From Amyelois transitella (lineage: Eukaryota; Arthropoda; Insecta; Lepidoptera; Pyralidae), in contig NC_083529.1 in NCBI RefSeq assembly GCF_032362555.1, positions 2,108,001-2,172,000 of the forward strand: a DNA stretch of 64,000 bases, given 5' to 3'. Numbering within the stretch: position 1 is the stretch's first letter; each line of letters opens with the position of its first letter. Of the stretch, positions 13,901 through 24,100 are shown piece after piece. Made by a program: the position numbers and the translations under genes. Under the pieces are notes generated by a model. The model ran no database searches and was not told where the DNA came from. It saw nothing but the letters and a program-made list of their open reading frames with translations.

Positions 13901-16900
13901 ACCTCAGGGGAACCCAAATCTTATATTTGGATTATGGTTGCAGTTGCCTAAATGGGCAGGTTCCTTCATGATGTTTTAGCTCACAAATATAGCATCGATT
14001 AGCACCCCAACTGATGGGCATAAATCAAATAAGAGACATTTTTATTTTAATGACCAAGACGCGATTTGAACATGTGTCTCCATCAGGTACTAGTTAACGA
14101 TTCTATCATCGACGCACTCAATGATTTTATTTTTTAGGTAGGTACCTAAGCACATATTCAAACTTTATTGTCTAAAAAGAAATTAAAACCAAGTGAACTG
14201 ATCTCCTACGGTATTCTCTGGCAGACGAACCTTTGAAACAAACTTTCCATTGTATTATTATAAATATAAAAGCAAGTTTGTTTGTAATTGTCTCTTCACG
14301 CGTTATCTACGTAACCAATCCAAAAGAACATTGAGAATCTGCAGAAGGACATAGGGTACTTTTTATCCGGGTAAAAACTATCCTGTAGAATTTGCAAAAA
14401 ACCTGTATTATTTTGTAAGGACACTAAATTCGCGCATTTAGTTAGCTAAACATAAAAATAACATTTACAGGAGCGACTAGAGAAAAGGGAAGCGGAAAGA
14501 AGACAAAAGGAGATGATGGAACGCCGTCACGCATACGACGAACAGATAGCCATCGCTAATAGAAAGAGACAGGAGATACTGCTGGAGGAGAGAGAGAAGG
14601 AGAACAGGAGATTGGAGATGATGAAGAAGAAGATGGAGCAGGATCATTATAATGGTTACGACATAAGATTTTTTTATATACTTATTGTTTAGTAGTTAAA
14701 AAATAAGATTGAATAGGATATTTACCTAAAAGTAGCATTGGTAAGTAAGTTTCAAGTTCAAAATTTATTTTAACTTGTGATTCAAGTTCAAAATTTATTT
14801 TAACTTGTGATTCAAGTTCAAAATTTATTACATTCTCCTTAGATTAAATACAACTACTATCAAACATAAATGACCTTTTATTATTAAGATTAATTTTAAT
14901 AATAAAGTTTTTATTTTAAAATTCTCTGCACCATTATCAGAGAGGCGTGATTTCTCTATGTATGAAATGAGTGGTAAAGTAAATTTCAAATTTAATTTAG
15001 CAATAAAACGGAAAAAAGAGCAGCAGATGTTAAACAAGAAGAACTTCATAGAAGGTCACGAAGAGAAATTGACTAGACTGAGACAGCAGAAACAAAGAGA
15101 GAGGGAGATAGACAACAACACGATTCAAAACGCTATGGAAGAGTTGAGGACGGAGAAACAGAAGAAGATTATGGAAATGGTAAAAATGCATTAATACCTA
15201 TCAATGTATGGTTTACCTATTTGAAAAATAATAACCACGTCTAGGGCTGACGAGGCTGACATTCCCTCCGTACACTCACACGCAGCTGCAGAGTATAAAA
15301 ATATCGAATTGATCAAACCAAAATATTTTGTAAATATGAAAACCCTGAATAACAATACTTAATTTTTTATTATATATGTATTATGACTCATCAGCTTCAA
15401 ACGACTTTAAACTATGAAAGAATCGTCTAATTAAACTAAAATTTTGGCGTAGAAAAAAAAAAAACATTTTTTTTTTGAAAAAAAAATGTTGTAACTTAAG
15501 TACTTTTCTTCTACAGGCCGGTCACTTTGGTAGTTCCTCTGAATGATATATAAGAGGACTAAAATGCCTAGGAACCATTAAAACCTACACCATACAAAAT
15601 TCCCAAAACTACAGCAATTTGAAATGCACTGTGATATGAGAGTAAACATACATACATACATATGGTCACGTCTAAATATAAATATATACGGGACAAATTA
15701 CACTGATTGAGTTAGCCTCGAAGTAAGTTCGAAACTTGTGTTACGAGATACTAACTCAACGATACTATATTTTATAATAAATACTTATATAGATAAACAT
15801 CCAAGACCCAGGCCAATCAGAAAAAGTTCTTTTTTCATCATGCCCTGACCGGGATTCGAACCCGGGACCTCCGGTGTCACAGACTAGCGTACTGCCGCTG
15901 AGCCAAAGAGGCCGTCTAAGTCTATACTACGTCTATATCCCTTCCGGGGTAGACAGAGCCAACAGTCATGAAAAGACTGAATGGCCACATTCAGCTATTT
16001 GGCTTAATGATAGAATTGAGATTCAAATAGTGACAGGTTGCTAGCCCATCGCCTAAAAAAGAATCCCACGGTTGTAAGCCTATCCCTTAGTCGCCTTTTT
16101 CGAGATCCATGGGAAAGAGATGGAGTGGTCCCATTCTTTTTTGTATTGGTGCCGGGAACCACACGGCATATGAGAGTAAAATGTAGCTAAAAACCTACTT
16201 ATACTTAATTGATCAATTATTGCATGTTGGTGGTTGTCCAGAATTTGTAAATCTTCTAAAGTTGTTAAAAAACTGAATTAAGCTTTATTTTTATTACCGA
16301 TTTAGTAATGTATCCGACCTTTACAAAATACATTACCCGCCTACCTACACGAGTACATTATTATTATCTTACTCAAATATCTTTTTCAGAGAAATTTACA
16401 AATAGAAAAGCGAATTTTCACGGAAAATGTCAACATTGAGAGAGAACAACTGAACGAACTGGACTTAGCAGCTGAAAAAATATCAGAAGAATGGCAACGG
16501 ATGGAAGAAGAAAGAGTGGACGAGAGGATGAGAAATATGGAGAGAGATAGGAGGATGACTAAAGAGGTAGGTACCAAAGGAAAGTACATATACATATGAT
16601 CACGTCTTCATCCCTTACGGGGTAGACAGAGCCAACAGTCTTGACAAGACTGCAAGGCCACGTTCACCTGTATAGTTTAATGATGGAATTAAGATTTAAA
16701 TAATGACATGTTGCTAGCCTATCATCTATAAAACAGTGTGTAGCCTGTCCTTTGATTGACTTGTACAACATACATACAATAATCACGTATAGCGGGGCGA
16801 GATCGAGAAGTAAAAGCCAACTACGGGATAACAACTTTACTTCGGTAACTTATAAAAAGAAATAACAAAACTCGCTCGCTAATAAGAAGTGCATACCGCA

Positions 16901-19234
16901 CCGGTCCGCGCGTTGTTTAAAGACTGCCTTGTTCAATGAGGCGCACGGGCGGTCCTCGACGCGGGCGCTGGGAACGGCGTGGTATGGACGAGGGGGGCGC
17001 AGGGTGACGCGATGTCTCCCCGGAAGGGCCTACAATGTTGCCCGCTATACACGTCTATATCCCTTACTAACCAACAGTCTTGAAAAGACTGGGACATGAG
17101 ATAGGCCACGTTCAGCTGTTGTTTGGTTTATTGATAGAATTAAGATTCATATAGTGACAATTATTAGCCCATCGCCTAAAATAATAATCTCAATGACTTT
17201 TACAATCTGCACGAGAAGAAAAAAGGTGGCACAAAAAATAAGTTTTGCTACCAAGACAGCCTAGAAGTACCTATAACACTGGAAATATACCTTTAGTAAA
17301 GGCTCGTTGAGACAACGCTTTGGAAACACCGAGTAACTGATTCAATAAGTACTCTGCACCTCCGTATAAATAATAGAATGTGGAATAATAGACTTAATTC
17401 GATTTCAAAAGTGCTTAATTAATGTGTGTTCATATCATAACATGCACTCAATTTTGTTTTCATCTGATTGACCTATTTCTTGACAAAGTTAAAGTTATTT
17501 CTTTTTCAAAATCTAATAGCAAAAACCTGCACAACCTTTTTCTATTTTAGATTGCAAATAAAGAATACAGGCAACTTATAGAAGAGAGGAATAACAAAAT
17601 AGAGCGAGAGAGACAAGAACGAAAAGAGAAGATGGACATCGTGAGAAGACAAGCGTTTACAGAGCTGCAGAGGAAATTGGAAAACGCGAACGAAGCGATA
17701 AGAAAACAGATTGAGTTCAGAAATGTGCTGAAAAGTCAAATTATGGAGAATCAGAGGTTTATGGTAGGTTATCCCAAGTTAAATCCCAACTAATATTAAA
17801 AATGCGAAAGTAAAATTAATAATCTCTTTCTATCTTACGCGTTCTCATTAAACCATGCAATCTTCTTGAACTTTTACGTAGGTATGTAATATTAGAGATG
17901 ATTCAGGCTCGACCGCCAGTAAAATCTTCCGGCAGTCTAGGTGTTATACATCTACCTACAAATCGTAGTGATACATCCTCTTTAGCTCTGACGATGTTGT
18001 GTCACAGGTTGTATATGCTCCAATCCGTGAAATCTTTTATTGGCTTCGCGTGATTGGCTGTTGTTACTTGTGGCCTAGAGATGTCGCTATACACATTATG
18101 AGGATTATTGAGAAAGACATAGGATACTTTCATCCTAGTAAAAACTGTTTAATTCATGTGGGATTTGCGAAAAACCTATAACCTTTTGTAGGCGGCGCCA
18201 AATATGTCGCTTTTTGAAAGTAGTGATAATTCCCGCAGGCGAAACTGCGGGTATAAGCCAGTAAAAATATATACCTACTCCAAAATTTAGATAAATGTAC
18301 TATTCCTTTTTGATATTTATATACGTAGAATAATAATTGAGATATAAACTATACTTAATTACTTATACTTAGGTACATATGTCTACATACATACATACAT
18401 ATTGTCACGTCTATATCCCTTGCGGGGTAGACAGAGCCAACAGTCTTGAAAAGACTGAATGGCCACATTCAGCTATTTGGCTTTATGATAGAATTGAGAT
18501 TCAAATAGTGACAGGTTGCTAGCCCATCGCCTAAAAAAAGAATCCCAATTTTGTAAGCCTATCCCTTAGTCGCCTTTTACGACATCCATGGGAAAGAGAT
18601 GGAGTGGTCCTATTCTTTTTTTCATTGGTGCCGGGAACCACACGGCATTGCCGGGAACCACACGGCATATGGCTCACTTATGAAAATTCATGAATTGTTA
18701 ACTTTCAGGATATCGAAGCTAATGAACTAGATAATAAATACAAAGCGTTCACAAGAAAGCCGGAAATGTTTAAAGATACAATGGCTGATAGATACAGGAT
18801 GTCTTCGGCAAGAATAAGGTAAGTATGCGCATTTTGTAAGTTTGCTACTTTTCTTCCGCTTTCGTCTCGTGTGTTTTCCGGAAATTTAGAATAAAACAAT
18901 CCCATATATTCATCCCATGGATGTCGTAAAAGGGGAGTAAGGAATAGGCTTATAAACTTGGGATTCCTCTTGTATAAGCGATGGGCTTGCAACCTGTTAC
19001 GGGGGTTCGACAGATATATTAAAATTTGAAATACCGAATCGCCACTTTCAGCTGAATGTTAAATTACTTTAGTGGAGTTTGAAACCAGGCACTGAATATT
19101 TTAATTACTCGACGTTCTAATAATTAGTTATATTTAAATTTTTTTTCAGTACAAATCCAGTACATCCATTTAAGAAACGGATCGAAACACAAAACGCCAG
19201 AAATACTAACCTTTTACTGCCATCTATAGAATAA
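10951..19234 (+). CDS. CFAP53-like coiled-coil protein (paralogue 1), with in-frame TGA
   Basis: Ten exons in consistent phase: 10951-11016, 11350-11444, 12579-12836, 13564-13714, 14471-14654, 15001-15179, 16390-16566, 17551-17763, 18709-18818, 19150-19234; 505 codons plus stop. The product is almost entirely charged helix (runs of E, K, R, Q), with the layout of CFAP53/CCDC11, a trichohyalin-plectin-homology microtubule inner protein of cilia and sperm flagella. Exon 3 reads QRRNRLKALLEQEEEEF, like the vertebrate CFAP53 segment around RRNKLRELLALEENEY. The C-terminus has a conserved VHPFKK motif. Intron phases (0,2,2,0,1,0,0,0,2) match the second CFAP53-like gene at 36537-55977. Codon 76 (12643-12645) is TGA, so this allele would be truncated unless restarted, edited or misread. 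AATAAA lies at 19282. Family assignment is from pattern memory. Confidence 0.75.
12350..12560 (-). mobile_element. LINE 3'-end fragment in intron 2
   Basis: Minus-strand relative of the LINE at 34905-35945, seen as 'cacgcctcttttcgggagg', 'cttcatccacattcatgac' and 'aggccttcccattctcc'. It ends just before the acceptor of exon 3 of the surrounding gene. A second shorter piece lies at 12940-13030. Confidence 0.65.
12643..12645 (+). other. In-frame TGA in exon 3 of CFAP53-like gene
   Basis: The frame is fixed by the splice phases on both sides. The residues before (EELDL) and after (QRRNRLKALL) align without gaps to the paralogue (QEDL, then KRKRMRLMDLL), where this codon is Lys. A CGA to TGA transition would explain it. 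The remaining 430 codons are open, so if this is a pseudogene the loss is recent. Confidence 0.7.
13187..13413 (+). mobile_element. Element A with internal deletion, intron 3
   Basis: Runs from 'ccgtatggtttcccggcac' to an ATGT tail but lacks the segment between 'cactatttga' and 'gccattcagtc'. Confidence 0.75.
14751..14829 (+). repeat. 30-bp tandem repeat
   Basis: The unit 'ttcaagttcaaaatttattt' plus 'taacttgtga' starts at 14751, 14781 and 14811; the third copy is partial. It lies in intron 5 of the CFAP53-like gene. Confidence 0.8.
15647..16167 (-). mobile_element. Element A interrupted by a tRNA-derived SINE
   Basis: The element A tail and first bases lie at 15647-15676, the rest at 15925-16167. 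The whole unit is flanked by the 13 bp duplication ATATGAGAGTAAA (15634-15646 and 16168-16180). The SINE in between has split it near 'acgtcta'. Confidence 0.8.
15690..15918 (-). mobile_element. tRNA-derived SINE, family C
   Basis: Read on the minus strand the head is tRNA-like: 'GGCTCAGCGGCAGTACGC' carries an A-box-like start and GGTTCGAATCCCGG is a good B box. The body ends in an AT-rich tail near 'gggacaaattacac'. Two near-identical copies are at 22030-22281 and 27944-28166, and a 3' fragment in the other orientation at 29280-29380. Confidence 0.8.
16585..16765 (-). mobile_element. Element A, diverged, intron 7
   Basis: Begins at 'catatgatcacgtcttcat' and runs to 'gtagcctgtcctttgattg', beyond which similarity is lost. 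A second element A copy follows directly and contains the MITE at 16788-17049. Confidence 0.65.
16788..17049. mobile_element. GC-rich MITE with 9-bp TIRs and CACG target duplication
   Basis: The ends are TATAGCGGG and its complement CCCGCTATA. Immediately outside both ends is CACG (16784-16787 and 17050-17053), and joining the flanks restores the element A word 'cacgtctatatccc'. The element is 262 bp, much richer in G+C than its surroundings, with no ORF of note. A 4-bp duplication narrows the possible DNA transposon superfamilies but I cannot name one. Confidence 0.75.
18385..18667 (-). mobile_element. Element A, full length, with doubled terminus
   Basis: A complete minus-strand copy close to consensus in intron 9. 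Its 5' terminal 'gccgggaaccacacggca' is present twice in a row, as in the copy at 34561-34844. It ends 41 bases before the acceptor of exon 9. Confidence 0.85.
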
Positions 19235-19287
19235 ACTTGTAAACGTATCACTTTTATCACTTGTACACAACGCCATCTATCAATAAA

Positions 19288-20320
19288 AATAAACTTTTCC
19301 TAAGATTTGTTTTATTTTTACCGTAGTGACGTGCGTCATTATTTAGTAATCTTGGGTGTCCAAAAAGAAACGTCAGTCATTAGTCGCGTTAAAAAGGTTC
19401 TCAATTTGACTATAATATATATGTACCTATATTTATCTTATATTCGTTCATCCGCCATTTTGATGCGGTTTTCAGAAAAGTGTTAGTTACACTACACTTA
19501 GGAGAAGGTTTTAGAAATTTAACCAAGTTCAAAAAAAAGATATCGTTTAGAATCACTTCTCTTTTAATAACCAAAGTTATTTTGCTTCTTTATAATGACA
19601 AGTGACATCGCAAAAAATGCCTTTATTTGCGAAAACGCGGCATTTTTAAACAAACCGTTGTTAAGATGTAAGAAAATATTCTTTACTTTGGTTATAAACA
19701 TTAATAATTGTCCACACTATAGTCTCTTCTCTTGCTTACGCCCAATTTTCCTTTACGCTTCAGTGCTTTTGTCCGTTTTCTAATATTTGTCTTTCATCGT
19801 CATCATTTCATCGACAAACTAAAAATTTAATGATGCTAGAATTATTTTTTATTGATATTCATCCTGTCTCGTTAAAGGCAATATTACACGGGTCAATTTT
19901 CTTTCAATATTGCTTTCAATTTAATTCTTTCTATATCATTGAGACATCTATTCATTGGAGGTTGTTCCAATCGCTATATTACGTATTTTTCAATGGAATT
20001 GATGCAATTTGATTAATCTGTGTCACATTGCCTACACTTGCTACAACCATTAACTTCGGCTCTGATTGGGACAGTAATAAAAATTTACGACTTTTTCCCA
20101 TAAGTGTAGGTAAGTAACTAAGTACATCTTTCCGCAAAAGGTTAAGTCAGAAGTACCCGAATCCGACGACTTTATATGAAGAAAGTTATGAATGTGGATG
20201 AAGCAAAAGTATTTAGGGGTATGGGTATAATGCTTCACAAATCATTACACATTTCGTCCCGTTTAATTATTAATACTAAAACATTCCATGGTGACATGCA
20301 ATCTCCACATTAGCTTTGAC
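19288..20320. other. Intergenic, no gene seen
   Basis: AT-rich interval after the polyadenylation signal of the CFAP53-like gene. The word 'ccgccattttgatgcggtt' near 19450 resembles promoter-proximal sequence, but I see no linked exon. A diverged LINE scrap occurs near 20120-20220. Confidence 0.5.
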
Positions 20321-20323
20321 ACC

Positions 20324-20753
20324 TGAACGGGCCGAGGGTCTGTCTGGGTCTTTGTCTAAATAAAAAAGAATTTAGCCCGTTTAAGATACGTCTTGTCGTC
20401 TCGTCGTCTTATGGTCGTCTCCTTAGTGTCCAAGTCGATTGTCCTTTTTTTCACAGTCTGTCAGTCGGTTTTAGTCATCTAAAATGTTAAGTCAAAGAGG
20501 CTCGTTTGTCCATGTAGGCTGAACGGCCGCTACATTCCCACTTGAACGGGCCGAGGGTCTGTTATCTGTCTAGTCAGAATAAAAAAGAATTTAGCCCGTT
20601 TAAGATACGTCTTGTCGTCTCGTCGTCTTATGGTCGTCTCCTTAGTGTCCAAGTCGATTGTCCTTTTTTTCACAGTCTGTCAGTCGGTTTTAGTCATCTA
20701 AAATGTTAAGTCAAAGAGGCTCGTTTGTCCATGTAGGCTGAACGGCCGCTACA
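20324..20753. repeat. Two-copy tandem duplication, 219-bp period
   Basis: Two almost identical units start 'tgaacgggccgagggtctg' at 20324 and 20543, and end 'ggctgaacggccgctaca'. The only clear difference is a short block after 'gggtctg'. No ORF or TIR was found; the inner part is rich in GTCGTCT words. Confidence 0.85.
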
Positions 20754-20949
20754 ACACCTTTTTATCATAAGAGGAACATTTCATTTGTGTCACATACTGA
20801 AGTCATACTGTATAATTTTATTGAATAAAGACGTGTTTACTGCGAAATGGATAGTTATTCTACACATTCTTAAAAATGGGTAAAATGAATCGAGTAAGTC
20901 GACTAATCGATTGATCTGATTTTTCATCTCCACTTTTGAACTCCACATC

Positions 20950-20990
20950 CCTAATGAAATGTCAAATTTTTTGTGTCATCTGTCAAAAAT
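20950..20990. promoter_or_regulatory. Cluster of TGTCA motifs upstream of zinc-finger gene
   Basis: Within 40 bases: AAATGTCAAA, GTGTCATC and CTGTCAAA, about 200 bases before the start codon at 21181. Similar clusters precede two other genes of the window, at 52575-52632 and around 63600-63800. Promoter function is inferred from this recurrence only. Confidence 0.35.
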
Positions 20991-21180
20991 AAACAACGAA
21001 AGTTTTCAAAAGTTTATTTTTTCACGCTCAATTTGTAAATTTTTGTTATAAATACAGGTAGTTATATTATTACATGCTTGCAAGTAATTTTATTTTGTTT
21101 GTGGGTAATTAGACTTTTTCGAGTCACGCTATCATTTCTAAGGTCTTACCACAAGTTCGTGTCTGCATTTGGTTATCAAA

Positions 21181-24100
21181 ATGGATTACGAAGACAGAAA
21201 TTATTCGCTGGCCGAATTAAAAAATTGTTCGTATCGAATTTTGCAACAAATTGCCAAGTCTTTGTTGCTGCCTTCGAATGTAAAGGTAAGAAACTGGAAA
21301 ATTGTGACTGACTTCAAAACTTATATGAAGTTCAAAGTGAACCAGCTAGAGGAAACCTTCGAGTATGACGATTGTGTGTCCCAGCGCATCGGCTGCCTAA
21401 GATAGGGATATCATTTTAACAATAATAACATATTAACAAATCAAAAAGTACATTATAGATGAGCTTTGTAGGAAAGCCTATTACAGCACAGAGGATTATA
21501 TTATTGATAAACATGTGTGTCCCATACTTGACATAATGACCTCTTATTGCATGCATGCATTGCATTTTTGACATGGTATTAACATTATTTGCACAATATG
21601 TAAACATCTTATTTTATCTATTTGACAAAATATTCATACTGAAATCATTAGTTTTTTACTCATTTACATTTTTTTATGTATACAAGGCACATTCGTCTAC
21701 AATTTAGAATTAAGAGATCTATATTTGTAAATTGACATTTTCGGTTATGGTTATCTAATTTCAGAAAATCTATCTTGTACAAATGATTCACGCGAAGAAG
21801 TTCAGATCGGAAGGCGAACTGAATTCTATCATACAGAAGGTGAAGCAGGAGCGCCAACAGGTCACACAGGAGCGGAAAAAGAATGAACACATGATGGAAA
21901 CTTACATACAGGTGGCTCAGAATCTCTTTTTTTATTTATTAAATCCAACTTATTCTATTTTTACAGGTTTAATCCCAATACAAAAGAAAATCCTTCTAAT
22001 AAACTAACTATTTACACCATTAACATATAAATAATAATAAATAAATATATACGGGACAAATTACACTGATTGAGTTAGCCTCGAAGTAAGTTCGAAACTT
22101 GTGTTACGAGATACTAACTCAACGATACTATATTTTATAATAAATACTTATATAGATAAACATCCAAGACCCAGGCCAATCAGAAAAAGTTCTTTTCTCA
22201 TCATGCCCTGGCCGAGATTCGAACCCGGGACCTCTGTTGTCACAGACAAGCATACTACCGCTGAGCCACAGAGGCCGTCAATTATTAAATCCAACTTATT
22301 CTATTTTTACAGGTTTAATCCCAATACAAAAGAAAATCCTTCTAATAAACTAACTATTTACACCATTAACATATATTACATTAAGACCAAGTGCCGCGTG
22401 GTTTCTGGCACTAATAGAAAAAAGAATAGGACTACTCCATCCCTTTCCCTGTCGTAAGAGTTGACTAATGGATAAGCTTACAAACTTAGGATTCGCTTAA
22501 TAATAGTATTGAGATTCAAATAGGGACAAGTTGCTAGCCCATTGCCTAAAAAAAAATCCTAAGATTATAAGCTTATTCCTCAGTCACCTCTTAATATATA
22601 AAATTCTAATTCCAGGCTGATGAGGTATCTTCAACCAACAGCAGGCAATCCCCATCCATCTCCATGACTCCTAAGCGACGCCACCCAATGGTGATCCGTT
22701 GTAGTGCCGAAAACATCCCCCACGCCATCGCGAAGTACAATCTGAGACAAAGCAATGTCACTCGCCACACAAGAAAAACTTACCCGTCCCCTAAAAAAAG
22801 CGACAGGATTCTACGTAGCTTCAATATTAAAACCAGAACTGACACTAAGACAGAAAATATTATAACAACGTCGCAGAGCAACAAAAATAATAATTTTGCA
22901 ACTAAATCCGTGTTCAGTATAATGAAATCTCCAAATATGGCGGCGAGAGAAACACCAGATCGGAAAATACAAAACATTATGTATAAGCCTGTTTTGAATA
23001 ACAATTTGGACTCAAAGAGAAGTCAGTTGACGCCGAAAGTAAGAAATGTGGTATGTATTATAGAACACTTAAAAATCAACTATTACAACTGTTTTGCCAG
23101 ATAGTAGTAAATGTTAGACAGTTTGAACCGGAGTCACTAACAAAAAATACTTAAAATTTAAATTAATTTGTTTTTGTCATAAAAACAATTTTTTATCACA
23201 CTAAACGTAGTTTACGCGGCTTTTTCAAACATGAACAAAGTAGCATTTCTGTGTGCCAAAAAAAAAAAAAACTTATCATTACATCATTTATTACAAAAAA
23301 AATACCCAATTTTTCAGGAACGTGCTCCAGTCGGGCCTGCAAAACGTAAAGCCCGCACCTACTCTGAATTATACCCTCTACCATTACAAGAACTACCAAT
23401 GATCTCTTACGAATACGTTGACAGCATCGTATTACGTGGTGAAGACGGAAAACTTACCAAAATCAACGCGGTAGTCCAAAAACGAGGTGAAAAACCACAA
23501 ATCGAGGTAACCGTACAAGACATCATAAACTGCAATATAGTGCAGACCTATAAAAACTCTAGAAATGATACAAAGACCTCAACTCATGTTTCATTTAACA
23601 AATATAACGGGACAAATACAAATTTAACTAATTCAACGAACAAATTGAGTAAAATCTCAAGGAATAATGTGAATGAAACGAATAGTTTAGTTCCTGCTTC
23701 TACCAATCCGGTCCAAGATAACGAATTGAAAAGTGAATACCTGAATCAAAGTGATGAATACGATGATACTAATGTAAACGATTATACACTACATCGTAAT
23801 AAAAACCAAAATAAAGTGGGGAACCAGGGATGCTCTGATTTTGGTGGCACGAATGAACACGTCATGTTGCCGAGGATCAATGCGGTTTTCAGTAGATTCA
23901 ATGAGCATAAGGATATCTCACAGCCAATTTATGTACAGATTACCAGTGATTCTGTGAGATGTAAGTTTTTAATTTTTATTATTTTCTTTATATTTCTTTA
24001 CATACAACATTTATTTACATATTTCTTTATTCTTTGTGGTTCCCGAGACTTAAGATTACTAAAGTCTAAAGTGAAAGGGAACTTGGAGAAAGGCTTATAA

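Noticed and set aside
13283-13951. 222-codon single protein
   Set aside because: A chance read-through of element A, intron sequence, the real exon at 13564-13714 and a SINE B fragment; splice sites and paralogue phases support only the exon.
15840-15918. A tRNA gene
   Set aside because: Has A- and B-box-like words but is the head of a repeated SINE with a long non-tRNA body and degenerate anticodon arm; copies at 22200-22280 and 28090-28166 confirm this.
21078-21311. Alternative start of the zinc-finger gene in another frame
   Set aside because: The frame starting at 21181 splices in phase with ten later exons; this one does not.
22101-22457. 118-codon open frame
   Set aside because: Translation of a family C SINE (RFEPGTS-type peptide from the B box) plus flanking element A.
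23231-23317. Upstream extension of exon 4 of the zinc-finger gene
   Set aside because: Low-complexity Lys-rich sequence ending in a clear polypyrimidine tract and CAG acceptor at 23317, so it is intron.
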